In this document: positions 6,326-15,914 of the stretch, in pieces
How positions within the stretch are numbered: the first letter of the stretch is position 1
Layout of the letters: each line of letters opens with the position of its first letter
Source: an unidentified bacterial endosymbiont
GTDB taxonomy: Bacteria; Pseudomonadota; Gammaproteobacteria; Enterobacterales; Enterobacteriaceae
DNA: 64,000 nt
Direction of reading: 5' to 3'
Assembly (NCBI RefSeq): GCF_918797525.1
Contig: NZ_OU963893.1
Coordinates: 2,480,001 to 2,544,000, forward strand
Made by a program: the position numbers and the translations under genes
The notes under the pieces: model-generated
Database searches by the model: none
The model's input: only the letters and a program-made list of their open reading frames with translations
What the model was told of the DNA's origin: nothing

Positions 6326-7618
6326 TTATCGCTCATAGGTATCATTACTAGCCTGCGTGATGTCTGCCGCGCTGACCTGAACATCCTTGAAAATCAGCCC
6401 CTTCACGCCAGAAATTTTACCGAACTCGGTTGCATCGATGGAGACTGACGACAAGGTTAATGCCTGCACAGGACGTTCCGGATAGCCTTCAATAAAAAAC
6501 GCGCATGAAAACGGCTTACTGTCTGAACGGCGGGCAACAATATTTTCCAGCGTCAGCTGGCTAACCTCGGTAAGACCGGCCTCCCCTTCAATGCCCTCAG
6601 CCAGTTTGCGCCAGTGCTCTGGCTTACTCGCCAGGTCGTCTTTATTACCGTAACTGTACTGTGGAAACCAGTTTAATTGCATAAGTACCGGGAAACGGAC
6701 ATCGAGCAGTTGCAGGTCTCGCACGGTGATATCACGGATGAATCCACCGCGGTTGCGGGCCGATTTAATTCGAAAATCCACCCCCGTACTGTTAAAGCCG
6801 TTCTTTTCAATCAATACGCGTTCGATGCCACCGGATGTCTCACTGCCGAGCGTAATGCCAGACCCCTTGTTCAGGATGCACTCACGAATGACAATATCTC
6901 TCGACGATCGCTGTTTTAGTGCGGCTTCCTGCCCCCGTCCCGCTTTAATACAGATATTGTCGTCATTACAGGAGAGCGTACAACGTGCGATGCGTACCTG
7001 TTCGCAGGAGTCGATATCAATGCCGTCCGTGCTCGGCCCTGCTGAATTGCTGATACGGACGCCTTCAACGATAATATGACGGGAATAGCAAAGATGCAGG
7101 TTCCAGAAACCGGATTCGCGGCTGGTGAAATCCTGCAGCGTAATGTGCTCGCTTTCATACACCAGAATATTCCGCGGACGCTGGCAATCATAATCCACGA
7201 CCCAGCGCAAACCTTTGGCACTGTACTCTTCCACCATTCCACTGTGCTCGTCGTCGCCCCAGAAGCGCTGCCACCAGACCAGCCCCTGTCCGTCAAGTGT
7301 CCCCGTCCCGGTAATGCTAACATCCTGACAGTCAATGATATTGATGATTGCAGCAGGCCAGCGCATATCAATGCCGGCGACGCGGGTCTCTATCTGCGGG
7401 TAGTCCTCAAGGCACTGACTGCCCAATAGCTGTGCGCCAGGCTCCAGATGCAAAGTGATGCCGCTTTTCAAAAAAAGGGCTCCGGTCAGAAAGGTGCCTG
7501 CGGGGATCACAACGGTGTCATCTGGCTGCGCGTTTGCGATAGCCAACTGGATCGCGACGGTGGATGGGCATTCAGCGAAGGGATCCGCGCCGAACGCAAT
7601 AACAGAGATCGCTGCCAT
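6326..7618 (-). CDS. GH28 family glycoside hydrolase (polygalacturonase-like)
   Basis: 430 residues from ATG 7618, preceded by AAAGGA; an in-frame TTG at 7660 is less likely. The right-handed beta-helix repeats and GH28 motifs are visible: Ser-Thr-Asp-Gly-Ile-Asp (196-201), Asn-Asp-Asp-Asn with the catalytic aspartates D219/D220, and Arg-Ile-Lys (283-285). The usual Gly-His-Gly is Gly-Ser-Gly (252-254), as in some GH28 members that act on substrates other than plain homogalacturonan. No signal peptide, so it probably acts in the cytoplasm on imported oligosaccharides. Its neighbour upstream is a broken sugar symporter, so its substrate supply may be lost. A 16-bp palindrome lies upstream. Confidence 0.85.
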   Translation of the reverse strand: MAAISVIAFGADPFAECPSTVAIQLAIANAQPDDTVVIPAGTFLTGALFLKSGITLHLEPGAQLLGSQCLEDYPQIETRVAGIDMRWPAAIINIIDCQDVSITGTGTLDGQGLVWWQRFWGDDEHSGMVEEYSAKGLRWVVDYDCQRPRNILVYESEHITLQDFTSRESGFWNLHLCYSRHIIVEGVRISNSAGPSTDGIDIDSCEQVRIARCTLSCNDDNICIKAGRGQEAALKQRSSRDIVIRECILNKGSGITLGSETSGGIERVLIEKNGFNSTGVDFRIKSARNRGGFIRDITVRDLQLLDVRFPVLMQLNWFPQYSYGNKDDLASKPEHWRKLAEGIEGEAGLTEVSQLTLENIVARRSDSKPFSCAFFIEGYPERPVQALTLSSVSIDATEFGKISGVKGLIFKDVQVSAADITQASNDTYER

Positions 7619-7668
7619 AAAAGGTCCTTTATAGGCTTGCTCAATCAGTGGATTTGACAATCAATGGA

Positions 7669-7684
7669 GTGTTTGTACAAACAC
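7669..7684 (-). promoter_or_regulatory. Perfect 16-bp palindrome upstream of the GH28 gene
   Basis: GTGTTTGTACAAACAC is a perfect inverted repeat about 50 bases before the GH28 start. Its form is typical of LacI- or GntR-family operators. The regulator is not in the window, so assignment is inference. Confidence 0.5.
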
Positions 7685-7798
7685 GACCGCCGATCAGGAT
7701 GGTCAACGAGCGCGAGGGCTGTGTGACCACGGTAATACGCAAATCAGCGGGTAAAAACTTAACCCGGTCAGAGGCGCGGTTTATTTACCCGGAAATAG

Positions 7799-7965
7799 TC
7801 AAATAAGAGCAGACAACACCTTGATAATCTGTGTCTGGCTTGAGACCACATTATCATCACCATTCCAGCCAAAAGTGACTTTGAGGCGATATTCATCCCT
7901 TTCGCGGTTGTCATAATAACGAATTGCAGGTGCCCATATTCCCTTGCTTGTTATCTGGAGCCCAG
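7799..7965 (-). pseudogene. Coding remnant downstream of the broken transporter
   Basis: A minus-strand frame to a TGA at 7799-7801 reads as protein, with a Gly-Ile-Trp-Ala-Pro-Ala-Ile-Arg-Tyr-Tyr stretch reminiscent of the start of GH43 beta-xylosidases, followed by alternating polar/aromatic residues that would equally suit an outer-membrane beta-strand. No start codon or complete domain is present. In xynTB/yagGH-type operons a GH43 gene follows a GPH transporter, which is why I mention that option. Uncertain. Confidence 0.3.
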
Positions 7966-8268
7966 ACGGGATTTTCTTTGATATTTATCATATTGACACC
8001 GTTTCGCTTGAATAAAGGGCACCGTCTCATTCTCTTCTTCAGATGCTGCTATTTTGCGCTTTTCGAGATCCGCCTGAATTTTCTCCATAAATTTATCATC
8101 CGGTTTGTAGAACAGAGATAAAAACCACAGCACCAGGTAAGAGGCGGATGGTGCAAGCGTTAACATCAAAATGATTCCAGTTGTCGCCAGGGGCGTCTGG
8201 ACGTTGGACCCCGGTTGATAGCCAAACCAGCCAAGTGAAAAACCGACCAGCGCGCCGGCAAACGCCAT
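7951..8268 (-). pseudogene. GPH-family sugar:cation symporter, C-terminal fragment
   Basis: 105 residues matching only the end of glycoside-pentoside-hexuronide symporters: two hydrophobic helices (Gly-Trp-Phe-Gly-Tyr...; Ala-Tyr-Leu-Val-Leu-Trp-Phe-like) and the tail Tyr-Lys-Pro-Asp-Asp-Lys-Phe-Met-Glu-Lys-Ile-Gln typical of XynT/YagG-like members. About ten upstream helices are missing and a stop lies just before the first Met. The 3' end runs into out-of-frame sequence. It is a deletion remnant of a transporter that probably fed the neighbouring glycosidase. Confidence 0.7.
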
Positions 8269-8308
8269 CCCTAACGTTTAGCGGTATTCCGCGCAGCTAT
8301 TTAGCTCG

Positions 8309-9223
8309 TCACGTCAGCTGATAGTACTTGTCCGGAAACTTTCTTTCCGGAATGTCTTCTTCATCGTTCATTTGCAGCAGGTCGCGTTCCATCATATTGC
8401 AGATGGCGTCAAGCGGCAGGTCGTTATCTTCGGTGCCAAACGGATCTTCCAGCTCTTCCGCCAGCGTATCAAGTGAAATAAAGGTATATGAAATCAGTGC
8501 GGAGACAAAGGGTGTCATGTAGTGCAAGTCAACAACCAGGGCAAATGGCAGCATGATGCAAAAAAGATAAACCGTACGGTGCAGGATCAGCGTATAGGCA
8601 AACGGCACGGGGGTTGTAGCAATCCGCTCGCAGCCGGAAAGAACCACAGACATATCGTTCAGCCGGTTGTTCAGGCTGTGGAACAGGATGTCAGACAGCT
8701 GACCTTCACGGCGGCGCACGGCAAGCCATTCTCCCATTTTCAGCAAAATACGATTCGCGGGGGAATTTGAATCCATCACTTTGCGTAAAACATCTGCGGA
8801 AAGATAGGCAGAAAGCTGTTCGGCATTCGTCTCCCTGCGTAGCGTCATGCGTAAGCAGTTGGCAAAAGCTATCTGCAGACGAACAAACTCCCCCAGGTGC
8901 TTATCGTCAGGGAGCGTGTTTTTAACCTCGCGAAACAGCGATCGTGCCGCTATCATCAGTTGCCCCCACAGCTGTCGAGCCTCAACATAGCGCGAATAGC
9001 AGGCGTTATTTCTAAAACCGAGAAATATCGCAATAGCCACACCGAGAATGCTAAACGGAGCAACGGTAAATTTGATGCCAAGTGAGGTGTACCACGGCAG
9101 CATCAGGATGACGGCAAGAGATAGCAGGAAGTTAAGCAGCAACCGGGTGTAGATTTTGGGTAAAACGGAACCGTGCCAGACAAAAATCAGTTGTAGCCAG
9201 TGCTGTTGAGGACGAACAATCAT
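8309..9223 (-). CDS. yneE: Bestrophin-family membrane protein YneE
   Basis: 304 residues, the same length as E. coli YneE and very similar throughout, including the Phe-Leu-Gly-Phe-Arg-Asn-Asn stretch after the second membrane helix and the Leu-Ala-Glu-Glu-Leu-Glu-Asp-Pro-Phe-Gly motif conserved in bestrophin-like channels. Bacterial homologues form pentameric ion channels in the inner membrane; the physiological role of YneE is not established. In K-12 uxaB follows directly across TerC; here the macAB efflux operon is inserted between them. A CRP-like palindrome lies about 40 bases upstream of the start. Confidence 0.93.
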   Translation of the reverse strand: MIVRPQQHWLQLIFVWHGSVLPKIYTRLLLNFLLSLAVILMLPWYTSLGIKFTVAPFSILGVAIAIFLGFRNNACYSRYVEARQLWGQLMIAARSLFREVKNTLPDDKHLGEFVRLQIAFANCLRMTLRRETNAEQLSAYLSADVLRKVMDSNSPANRILLKMGEWLAVRRREGQLSDILFHSLNNRLNDMSVVLSGCERIATTPVPFAYTLILHRTVYLFCIMLPFALVVDLHYMTPFVSALISYTFISLDTLAEELEDPFGTEDNDLPLDAICNMMERDLLQMNDEEDIPERKFPDKYYQLT

Positions 9224-9260
9224 AGTCAGATTCTGTAAAGAAAAGAGCGTGGCTATTAAA

Positions 9261-9276
9261 CGTGATCCCTATCACG
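9261..9276 (-). promoter_or_regulatory. CRP-like palindrome upstream of yneE
   Basis: CGTGATCCCTATCACG keeps GTGA-N6-TCAC, the core of the CRP consensus, with both outermost bases changed. It lies 38 bases before the yneE start. CRP binding is a guess from sequence only. Confidence 0.35.
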
Positions 9277-9362
9277 GTTGCAAGCGTGTTAACGAGAGTT
9301 TGCATTTTACGTTCTGGGGGAGTAAACGGGAACAGTGCCCCTGCCTTCATCCTTCTCCACAT

Positions 9363-10733
9363 TCAAGGAAAGGTAGACGACCCGCCAAACTCAAGATAAA
9401 TTTTTGCCAGATTCTGCAACTGATTAAAGCGGTTTTCATCCAGCCGCAGTTCCGCCTGACGGCGTTTTTCCTGAGCATCGAGCCAGAATGAGATACGCGC
9501 TGCGCCCTGCCGATAACGCACTTCGTTTAATCGCTCCGACTTACGCGCAAGCTCCAGTCCCTCCCGAAGCCTTGTCTCCTGAGCCAGCAGTTGATTACGC
9601 AGGGAAAGCTCGTCTTCAATGCTGCTCATCGCCTTATAAAGCAGTTGTTTGAACTCCAGCACTCGCTGCTCGTAATCGTTACGGGCAATTTTTACCTCGA
9701 CGCCCCGCTGCCGCCACTCGAGGAACGGCAGCGTCAGGTTAGCGCCTACGGAGCCGACCGGATTATGCAGGAACGTCAGCAGCGAAGTGCTGCTGGTACC
9801 AAGAGCGCCGGTCAGGTTGAAGGCGGGATAGTATTCGGTACGCTTGATATCAACCGTAGCCAGCGCCTCACGCACCCGCCACTCTTTAGCGCTGATGTCA
9901 GGCCGGCGCATCAGCACGCTGGCAGGAATGTTCGCATTTACCTTCGGCAGGTTTCCTTTTGGCAGCATTGTTGGCTCGACTACCGGGTTGCCCGGCACGG
10001 CGCCGAGCAAGACCGCCTGCTGATTGAGTCCCTGCAAACGCTCCCGCTGTAGCCCGGTAAGCCGGTTTTCCTGCGCGAGCAGGCTTTGTTGCGCATCAAC
10101 CACATCCAGCGATGAGGCACCTCCCGCGCGATAGCGAGCTTCGGCCAGACGCAGCGTCTCTTTTGCATAGGCAATACTCTGCCGGAGGACGGCAATCTGC
10201 TGATTCACAAAGCTGATGCGCCAGTAATTATTACTGGCCTCTGAAAGCAGCGTCAGGCGCGCGGAGCGAAGATCCTCTTCGCTGGCATGGCTTGCCCACT
10301 CCGCCGCATCGCGCTGACGGGCAATTTTGCCCCAGAGATCCAGCTCATAGCCGGTGCTGAGGCTGGCGGAACTGCTTTTTGTCCAGCCGGACGAGTTATT
10401 CAGCTGGTTTTTTCCGTCCACGCCCAGCAAACCTTTTAGTCCAGGATCGTTGGTGATGCCTACTCTTTCCGCGTCCAGTCGCGCCCTATACACCCGCAGC
10501 ACGGCTATAGCCACGTCGTTATTACTTGCCATCACCTGGCGGAGCCAGTTATCGAGATGAGGATCGTTAAACGCTTTCCAGTCAAACGGAGCTAAATCTG
10601 CGGCCATATCGCTCTTGTTCCAGCTGGCGGGATAGCTCACTTCGGGCGCGCGGTAGTCGCTTTTCAGCGTGTTGGCGCAGCCAGCGCTGAGCGCGGTGGC
10701 AAGGCATAAAGCCAAAGGGGATAAAATTTTCAT
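9363..10733 (-). CDS. Outer-membrane efflux factor, NodT/OprM family lipoprotein
   Basis: 456 residues with a lipoprotein signal (Leu-Ser-Ala-Gly-Cys, Cys about 19) and two OEP repeats rich in long helices, including the Asp-Leu-Trp-Gly-Lys and Arg-Arg-Pro-Asp-Ile motifs usual in this family. It forms the TolC-like exit duct of a tripartite pump. The ATG begins 3 bases after the macB stop, so it belongs to the macA-macB operon. In E. coli MacAB uses TolC; having a dedicated outer-membrane partner in the operon suggests a pump with its own specificity. Confidence 0.9.
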   Translation of the reverse strand: MKILSPLALCLATALSAGCANTLKSDYRAPEVSYPASWNKSDMAADLAPFDWKAFNDPHLDNWLRQVMASNNDVAIAVLRVYRARLDAERVGITNDPGLKGLLGVDGKNQLNNSSGWTKSSSASLSTGYELDLWGKIARQRDAAEWASHASEEDLRSARLTLLSEASNNYWRISFVNQQIAVLRQSIAYAKETLRLAEARYRAGGASSLDVVDAQQSLLAQENRLTGLQRERLQGLNQQAVLLGAVPGNPVVEPTMLPKGNLPKVNANIPASVLMRRPDISAKEWRVREALATVDIKRTEYYPAFNLTGALGTSSTSLLTFLHNPVGSVGANLTLPFLEWRQRGVEVKIARNDYEQRVLEFKQLLYKAMSSIEDELSLRNQLLAQETRLREGLELARKSERLNEVRYRQGAARISFWLDAQEKRRQAELRLDENRFNQLQNLAKIYLEFGGSSTFP

Positions 10734-10736
10734 AGG

Positions 10737-12677
10737 TTACTCGCTGGCCAGTGAAACAACCGGATCCATCCTTGCCGCCTTGCGGGCGGGGAGATAACCG
10801 AAGATCATGCCGATTAAGGTTGAACAAAAAAACGCAGCGGCGGCGGCCTGCCACGAATATATAGCCGTGAACATTCCGCCCGCCAGGATGGAAAAGAGCG
10901 CGCCTGCGGCATACGACAGCGCAATGCCTAACGCGCCGCCAATCAGGCAAACCAGTACGGCCTCAATCATAAACTGCTGCATGATGTCGCTACGCCTTGC
11001 GCCTACCGCCATGCGTACGCCAATTTCATGAGTACGTTCTGTCACAGAGACCAGCATGATGTTCATCACCCCGATACTGCCGATCATCAGCGCGATAGAG
11101 GCGACCATCAGAATTAAAATGGTGAAGGTCATTGAGGTGCGTTCGATAGATTTTCTGATCTGTTCGAAGTTATAGAGTTGGAAGTCTTTTACGCCGTGAC
11201 GCTGGGTTAACAACTGGGTGATAGCACTAACCGCCGCCTCGTTAGCCACATTGTCCTTAAGCCTGACGCTAATGCTGGTCAGAACTGGTTTGCCTACCAT
11301 GCGGTATATCACCGTGCTGTAAGGCATCCACACGGTAATGCGGTTTGGCGCATAGCTCCGGTTGTTGCTTTTGGCGATGCCCACCACGCGTGCCGGTACG
11401 GAACCCAGGAAGACAATTTGCCCCAGCGCCTGTAGCCCCGCGTCGTCGAAAAGCGCCTTGCGGGCGTTTTCATCAATAATGACTTCCTGCAGGGCGTTGC
11501 GGTCGTCCCTGAAGGTCGCTCCCTGCAACAACTCAATACCGTTTACCCGGAAATGATCCCGCCCGACGCCGTTGATGGAAGCCGTTGCAGATTTACCGAG
11601 AAAACGAATGTTGTCTGAGGTGCTAACTTCCGGGCTTACGCTGTCGACAAATCCTTGCTTCGCCAGCGCATCAGCGTCCGCAGGTACCAGCGTTCGAATG
11701 CCCTCGATGCTGTCATCGAAGAAATCGCGCCCGGGATAAATGCTGACCACGTTGGTCCCCAGTTCTTTAATATTCTCCAGCGTCTTCTGCCTGGCACCCT
11801 CACCCAATGCCACGACGGTGACGACGGCGGCAATACCGAAAATAATCCCGGTCATGGTAAGCGTGGTGCGTAAGCGGTGTGCGTTCATCGCTTTTAGCGC
11901 CATTTGCAGCGATTCACGCGTACGATCGAGCAGCGTTTGCCAACGGCTTTGCCGGATAGAGTTGGGCGGCGGCAGTGTTTCCGTCGCAGTTACGCAACTG
12001 CCGCTATCAGCGATAATTTCGCCGTCACGCAGCTCGATAATTCGCTTCGCGTACCGGGCGACATTCATATCGTGGGTCACCATCACTACGGTATGACCAC
12101 GCTGATTGAGCTCGCTCAGAATGGCTAACACTTCTTGCCCGGACTGCGAGTCCAGCGCGCCAGTCGGCTCGTCCGCAAGGATTATCTCTCCGCCGTTGAT
12201 CAGCGCTCGGGCAATACTGACGCGCTGCTGCTGGCCGCCTGAAAGTTCGCCGGGTTTATGATGCTCACGCCCTTCCAGGCCAAGTCTGCTAAGTAGGACG
12301 GTCGCACGCCGCCGACGGTTCTCGCGTCCGCTGCTGGCGTAAATGGCCGGGATCTCAACGTTGCCTAGCGCGCTAAGGTCAGGCATCAAATGGTAGCGCT
12401 GGAAGATAAAGCCGATATGTTCCCGGCGCACTCTGGCCAGCTCATCGGGCGAAAAGTGGGCGGCGTTTTGCCCGCCAATGGAGTAATCGCCGCTGTCGGG
12501 TACGTCGAGGCAACCCATGATGTTCATCAGGGTTGATTTGCCCGAACCTGAGGCGCCGATGATCGCCACCATTTCACCGGCCGCAATAGTCAAATCGACG
12601 TTTTTAAGAACGGTCAACGCCTGGCTACCGTTGCCATAAGTTCGACTAATACCTTTTAGCTCGATGATGTTTCTCAC
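10737..12677 (-). CDS. macB: MacB-type ABC transporter, ATPase/permease
   Basis: 646 residues. The N-terminal ATPase has Walker A Gly-Ala-Ser-Gly-Ser-Gly-Lys-Ser-Thr (41-49), the signature Leu-Ser-Gly-Gly-Gln-Gln-Gln and Walker B Ile-Leu-Ala-Asp-Glu-Pro. One membrane helix follows at about 270-295, then a large periplasmic domain and three C-terminal helices, the type VII ABC (MacB/LolE) plan. It powers export of macrolides, peptides or other substrates with MacA. Its ATG overlaps the macA stop by 4 bases. It could be a MacB paralogue rather than the K-12 macB orthologue, since the location differs. Confidence 0.92.
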   Translation of the reverse strand: MRNIIELKGISRTYGNGSQALTVLKNVDLTIAAGEMVAIIGASGSGKSTLMNIMGCLDVPDSGDYSIGGQNAAHFSPDELARVRREHIGFIFQRYHLMPDLSALGNVEIPAIYASSGRENRRRRATVLLSRLGLEGREHHKPGELSGGQQQRVSIARALINGGEIILADEPTGALDSQSGQEVLAILSELNQRGHTVVMVTHDMNVARYAKRIIELRDGEIIADSGSCVTATETLPPPNSIRQSRWQTLLDRTRESLQMALKAMNAHRLRTTLTMTGIIFGIAAVVTVVALGEGARQKTLENIKELGTNVVSIYPGRDFFDDSIEGIRTLVPADADALAKQGFVDSVSPEVSTSDNIRFLGKSATASINGVGRDHFRVNGIELLQGATFRDDRNALQEVIIDENARKALFDDAGLQALGQIVFLGSVPARVVGIAKSNNRSYAPNRITVWMPYSTVIYRMVGKPVLTSISVRLKDNVANEAAVSAITQLLTQRHGVKDFQLYNFEQIRKSIERTSMTFTILILMVASIALMIGSIGVMNIMLVSVTERTHEIGVRMAVGARRSDIMQQFMIEAVLVCLIGGALGIALSYAAGALFSILAGGMFTAIYSWQAAAAAFFCSTLIGMIFGYLPARKAARMDPVVSLASE

Positions 12678-13861
12678 GGTACCCCCCCTTCCTCAGACGC
12701 ATTCTCACCCGGCTGCGACAGCACGACATTTTCCCCGACCTTTAAGCCTTTGAGGATCTGAATATCCACGCTGTTGGTGAGGCCGGTTTTCACATCCCGG
12801 GTTTCCAGCGTGCCGTTCTCCGCCAGCACCTGGACCTGCTGCTTATTTCCTTCAGCTCTGCGCACTGCCTGAATGGGTACCAGCAGCGTATTTTGGGCTT
12901 CGCCCGCAAGCAGCGTAACCTGCGCCGTCATGGCAATACGGAGTCGGTTTTCTGGGTTAGGTACGTCAAGCAGAGCGTTGTAATAGACGGACGCATTTGA
13001 GGTGCCGGAGCCTGATGCCGAACTGGTGCTGGCAAGTGAGTCGTCTTTCATTATCGACTCCGGTGCCAGTTCAACGGTACGCAGCGTCGCGTCATAGTGT
13101 ATGTCCGGCTCGGAGAAGATAGTGAAACGGGCTTTTTGGCCTGGGGAAATACGGGTGATGTCGGCTTCGGAGATCTGCGCTTTAATGGTCATGACGTCCA
13201 GACGCGCTAGCTTGATGATGGTCGGCGCACTCTGGCTTGAGTTAACGGTCTGCCCCTGCTGAGTGACGACGGCGATAACAATACCATCCATCGGCGCTAC
13301 GACTCGCGTATAGCCAAGATCGACCTTTTTCTTATCGACTTCGATCTGCGCCTTAACCAGTTTGGCATTCAGAGACAGTAATTCAGCGCGCGTGGTGGCA
13401 AGCGTAGCCTCCGCAGACTCAAAATCTTCACGCGAGCTGGCATCTTCACTTAACATCTGGCGCTGGCGTTTAAAACGCCGTTCAGCCTGTTTCAGAAGCG
13501 CCAGCTTCGACTGGCGTTCGGCTTTCACTTCGTTGAGCGCGGCTTCGGCGTTGCGCAAGTCGTTACGCTGAGGCACGTCGTCAATGTCGGCAATCAACTG
13601 TCCTTTAGTCACGTGGTCGCCGAGCTTCACTTTCAATGATTTCACCTGGCCTGATACCTGCGCCCCTACGTTAACGCGTTCAATCGCGTCAATGCGACCG
13701 GTGGCCAAAACGGAATTTTCTATATCGCCTTTGCGCACAGGGGCCGTAATATATTCCGGCACATCAGGGCTTCTCAGAAAGAAGAACAAAGCGATAATAA
13801 GAACGATGAGCAGCGTCACGGCTAAGACGACGGCACGGCGAGAGAGAGATTTCGTTAGCAT
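12674..13861 (-). CDS. macA: MacA-type periplasmic adaptor (membrane fusion protein)
   Basis: 395 residues with an N-terminal membrane anchor (about 11-29), a lipoyl/barrel-sandwich domain interrupted by a long alpha-helical hairpin (about 95-175), a beta-barrel and a membrane-proximal domain. This is the MacA layout and it links MacB to the outer-membrane duct. A Ser/Gly-rich insert near residue 275 (Ser-Thr-Ser-Ser-Ala-Ser-Gly-Ser-Gly) is visible. It is the first gene of the macA-macB-OMF operon. Confidence 0.92.
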   Translation of the reverse strand: MLTKSLSRRAVVLAVTLLIVLIIALFFFLRSPDVPEYITAPVRKGDIENSVLATGRIDAIERVNVGAQVSGQVKSLKVKLGDHVTKGQLIADIDDVPQRNDLRNAEAALNEVKAERQSKLALLKQAERRFKRQRQMLSEDASSREDFESAEATLATTRAELLSLNAKLVKAQIEVDKKKVDLGYTRVVAPMDGIVIAVVTQQGQTVNSSQSAPTIIKLARLDVMTIKAQISEADITRISPGQKARFTIFSEPDIHYDATLRTVELAPESIMKDDSLASTSSASGSGTSNASVYYNALLDVPNPENRLRIAMTAQVTLLAGEAQNTLLVPIQAVRRAEGNKQQVQVLAENGTLETRDVKTGLTNSVDIQILKGLKVGENVVLSQPGENASEEGGVP

Positions 13862-14251
13862 TGTGCAGGTTTTCCATAACGATGAAAGCGGTGATCCAGG
13901 TTCTCATAGTGAATGCCCCAGCTTCTACTGGAGCTAAACACGGTGCATCTGGTTAGATTTTATCCTTAAGTGGCAAGAGGGATGTCCGCTTTATTCTGTT
14001 CCGGAAGACGGGGTTAACCCTCTGAAAGATCAGGATGAACCATCCCCTTATTTCATTTCTCCGCTTGTCACTACTTAAAATGGCATCGTTCCTGCGATAT
14101 TGTATTACTTCACTCCTGCTACCACCACCGGCCATTATTTTTACCACATCGAGCGCCGTCCGGTTCCCCTGGTAATGAGCAGGTAACAAAAGGTCAACTA
14201 ATCCCTCAAGACTTAGACCGCACGGTGTTGCAGACTTTTTTAAATTTAATG
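13862..14251. other. Non-coding interval upstream of macA
   Basis: About 390 bases carry the macA promoter region and nothing I can identify as a gene. A CTTAAGGATAAAATCTAA stretch on the minus strand near 13955-13973 has one CTTAAG half typical of PmrA-type boxes, but the second half is missing, so I do not assign it. Confidence 0.5.
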
Positions 14252-14274
14252 CTATAGTATGTTGTAACTAATTA
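14252..14274 (+). other. Tus-binding replication arrest site (TerC equivalent)
   Basis: The core GTATGTTGTAACTA (14257-14270), flanked by CTATA on the left and ATTA on the right, matches the Ter consensus and most resembles K-12 TerC, which lies in the same yneE-uxaB interval. The G at 14257 pairs with the conserved C6 that Tus locks when a fork arrives from that side, so forks moving left to right, having passed dif, should be blocked. This is the orientation expected for TerC. Confidence 0.93.
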
Positions 14275-14282
14275 AGGTGCGG

Positions 14283-14305
14283 AAAAAACCCGGCTGAAGC
14301 CGGGC
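14283..14305 (-). terminator. Rho-independent terminator of uxaB
   Basis: On the minus strand the stem CCCGGC/GCCGGG with loop TTCA is followed by six T residues, 8 bases after the uxaB stop. It lies only 9 bases from the Ter site. Confidence 0.88.
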
Positions 14306-14312
14306 TAACGGG

Positions 14313-15764
14313 TTAGCCGAGCGGTTGTACCGCTGCGCGCATTCCCTGAAGCAAAATAGTATCGAGATCCTGCGTGACGTGGTCTACCAGTCCCGTGACC
14401 TGAGAGAGATCGCACTCCCAGTGTTCGCTCACGCTCAGTACAGAGCGCACCAGTTCATGGGTACTGATTTGTTTATCATGGTGCCGCGCCCAAAGCTGCT
14501 GATAACGTTCAAGCCAGTGCGCGTCATCCTGCACAGGATAAGGTTCACCGTTACGCTCGCCACGGTAAAATGCGATTAACGCGGCCAGAGCAAAGGTCAG
14601 CCGCGCAGGCAATTTACCGGTTGCCTTATGCCCTGCCAGCAGTTGCGGCAAAATACGCGTGCGGTATTTGGTCATTCCGTTAAGGGCAATCGACAGCAGC
14701 TGATGCTTAATGTACGGGTTACGGAAACGCCCCGTCACTGCGCTTGCAAAGGACGCCAGCTCGTCGCGCGGCAGGTCCAGCACCGGAATGATTTCATCGT
14801 AAATCGCTTTCTCTACGAACGCGCACACGTCAGCGTCGTTCATCGCATCACCTACTGTATCCAGGCCCGCCTGGAACGCCACCGGCACCAGTGCCGTGTG
14901 CGCGCCGTTGAGGATCGCCACTTTGCGCTCTTTATAGGGTTTGATGTCATCGACAATCAGCACGTTGAGCGGGAGTTTATCCAGCCGCAGCTCGCTGGCC
15001 AGCGATTTTGGTCCCTGAATCACAAACAGGTAGAAATGTTCGGCGGTATCGAGAAAGGCATCGTGGTAACCCCGTTCCTTTTCCAGCGCGGCCACTTCAT
15101 CACGCGGATAACCCGTTACAATGCGGTCAACCAGCGTAGAGCAGAAACTGTTGGCGTCATTTAGCCACTGGGTGAATGCTGCGGGAAGTGCCCACTCTTG
15201 CGCATACCGCAGAACCAGCTCACGAAGCGCAGCGCCATTGTAGTCAATCAGCTCGCACGGAATGATTATCCAGCCTTTGTCCGCAGCGCCGTTGAAATGG
15301 CTGAAACGCTCATACAGTAGGCGCGTCAGTTTAGCCGGGTAGCTCACCGCCGGAGCATCATCAAATTTATCCTCAGCGTGATAGCTGATACCGGCCTCGG
15401 TGGTATTTGAGAAAACAAAACGCATCTGTGGGTTATGCGCCAGTTTCAGGAACTCATCGTACTGGCTGTAAACGCTGATTTCACGGTTAACGGAGCGGAT
15501 AAGACGCGCATCACTGACCGCCTCCCCCTTCTCATTCAGGCCGCGGATGATAGTGGTGTACAGACCATCCTGAGTGTTCAATGACGGCGGAAAGTCGCTC
15601 TGGATAGGTCGCACAATCACCACCCCGGCGTTCAAATCGGTATGTTCGTTTAACAGGTCTATTTGCCAGTCAACAAATGCGCGCAGAAAGTTGCCTTCAC
15701 CAAACTGAATGATGCGTTCCGGATAATGCGCACCGGGAAAATCACGACGGTTGAGTGTGTTCAC
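14313..15764 (-). CDS. uxaB: Tagaturonate reductase (altronate oxidoreductase)
   Basis: 483 residues, the E. coli UxaB length, with near-identical blocks such as [10 protein letters not shown] near the N-terminus (NAD-binding) and [10 protein letters not shown] in the catalytic domain. It reduces D-tagaturonate to D-altronate with NADH in galacturonate catabolism, which leads to 2-keto-3-deoxygluconate (KDG). It is monocistronic with its own terminator. A TTGGTGTGATAACTT stretch about 35-50 bases upstream is a weak candidate for an ExuR operator. It links functionally with the uronide-degrading genes elsewhere in the window. Confidence 0.97.
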   Translation of the reverse strand: MNTLNRRDFPGAHYPERIIQFGEGNFLRAFVDWQIDLLNEHTDLNAGVVIVRPIQSDFPPSLNTQDGLYTTIIRGLNEKGEAVSDARLIRSVNREISVYSQYDEFLKLAHNPQMRFVFSNTTEAGISYHAEDKFDDAPAVSYPAKLTRLLYERFSHFNGAADKGWIIIPCELIDYNGAALRELVLRYAQEWALPAAFTQWLNDANSFCSTLVDRIVTGYPRDEVAALEKERGYHDAFLDTAEHFYLFVIQGPKSLASELRLDKLPLNVLIVDDIKPYKERKVAILNGAHTALVPVAFQAGLDTVGDAMNDADVCAFVEKAIYDEIIPVLDLPRDELASFASAVTGRFRNPYIKHQLLSIALNGMTKYRTRILPQLLAGHKATGKLPARLTFALAALIAFYRGERNGEPYPVQDDAHWLERYQQLWARHHDKQISTHELVRSVLSVSEHWECDLSQVTGLVDHVTQDLDTILLQGMRAAVQPLG

Positions 15765-15914
15765 AATGGGGGATCCTTTTATGATTAGTCATACAGCCTG
15801 ACAAGATTGGTGTGATAACTTATCAAAACATAACGACCAGAATCCCCTGTCTGGATCAATTCATGACGTCATTGTGAAAATTAATCATAAGAAAAGTTTA
15901 AATTTTTTGCCCTG

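Noticed and set aside
14240..14270. Promoter-like TTGCAG...TATAGT
   Set aside because: The -10-like bases belong to the Ter site, the spacer is 19 bases and no gene follows on that strand before the uxaB terminator.
14628..15164. 178-codon plus-strand open frame
   Set aside because: Antisense shadow of uxaB, with no ribosome binding site or recognisable sequence.
15800..15830. ExuR operator upstream of uxaB
   Set aside because: TTGGTGTGATAACTT only partly fits the palindrome; mentioned with uxaB but not listed as a site.
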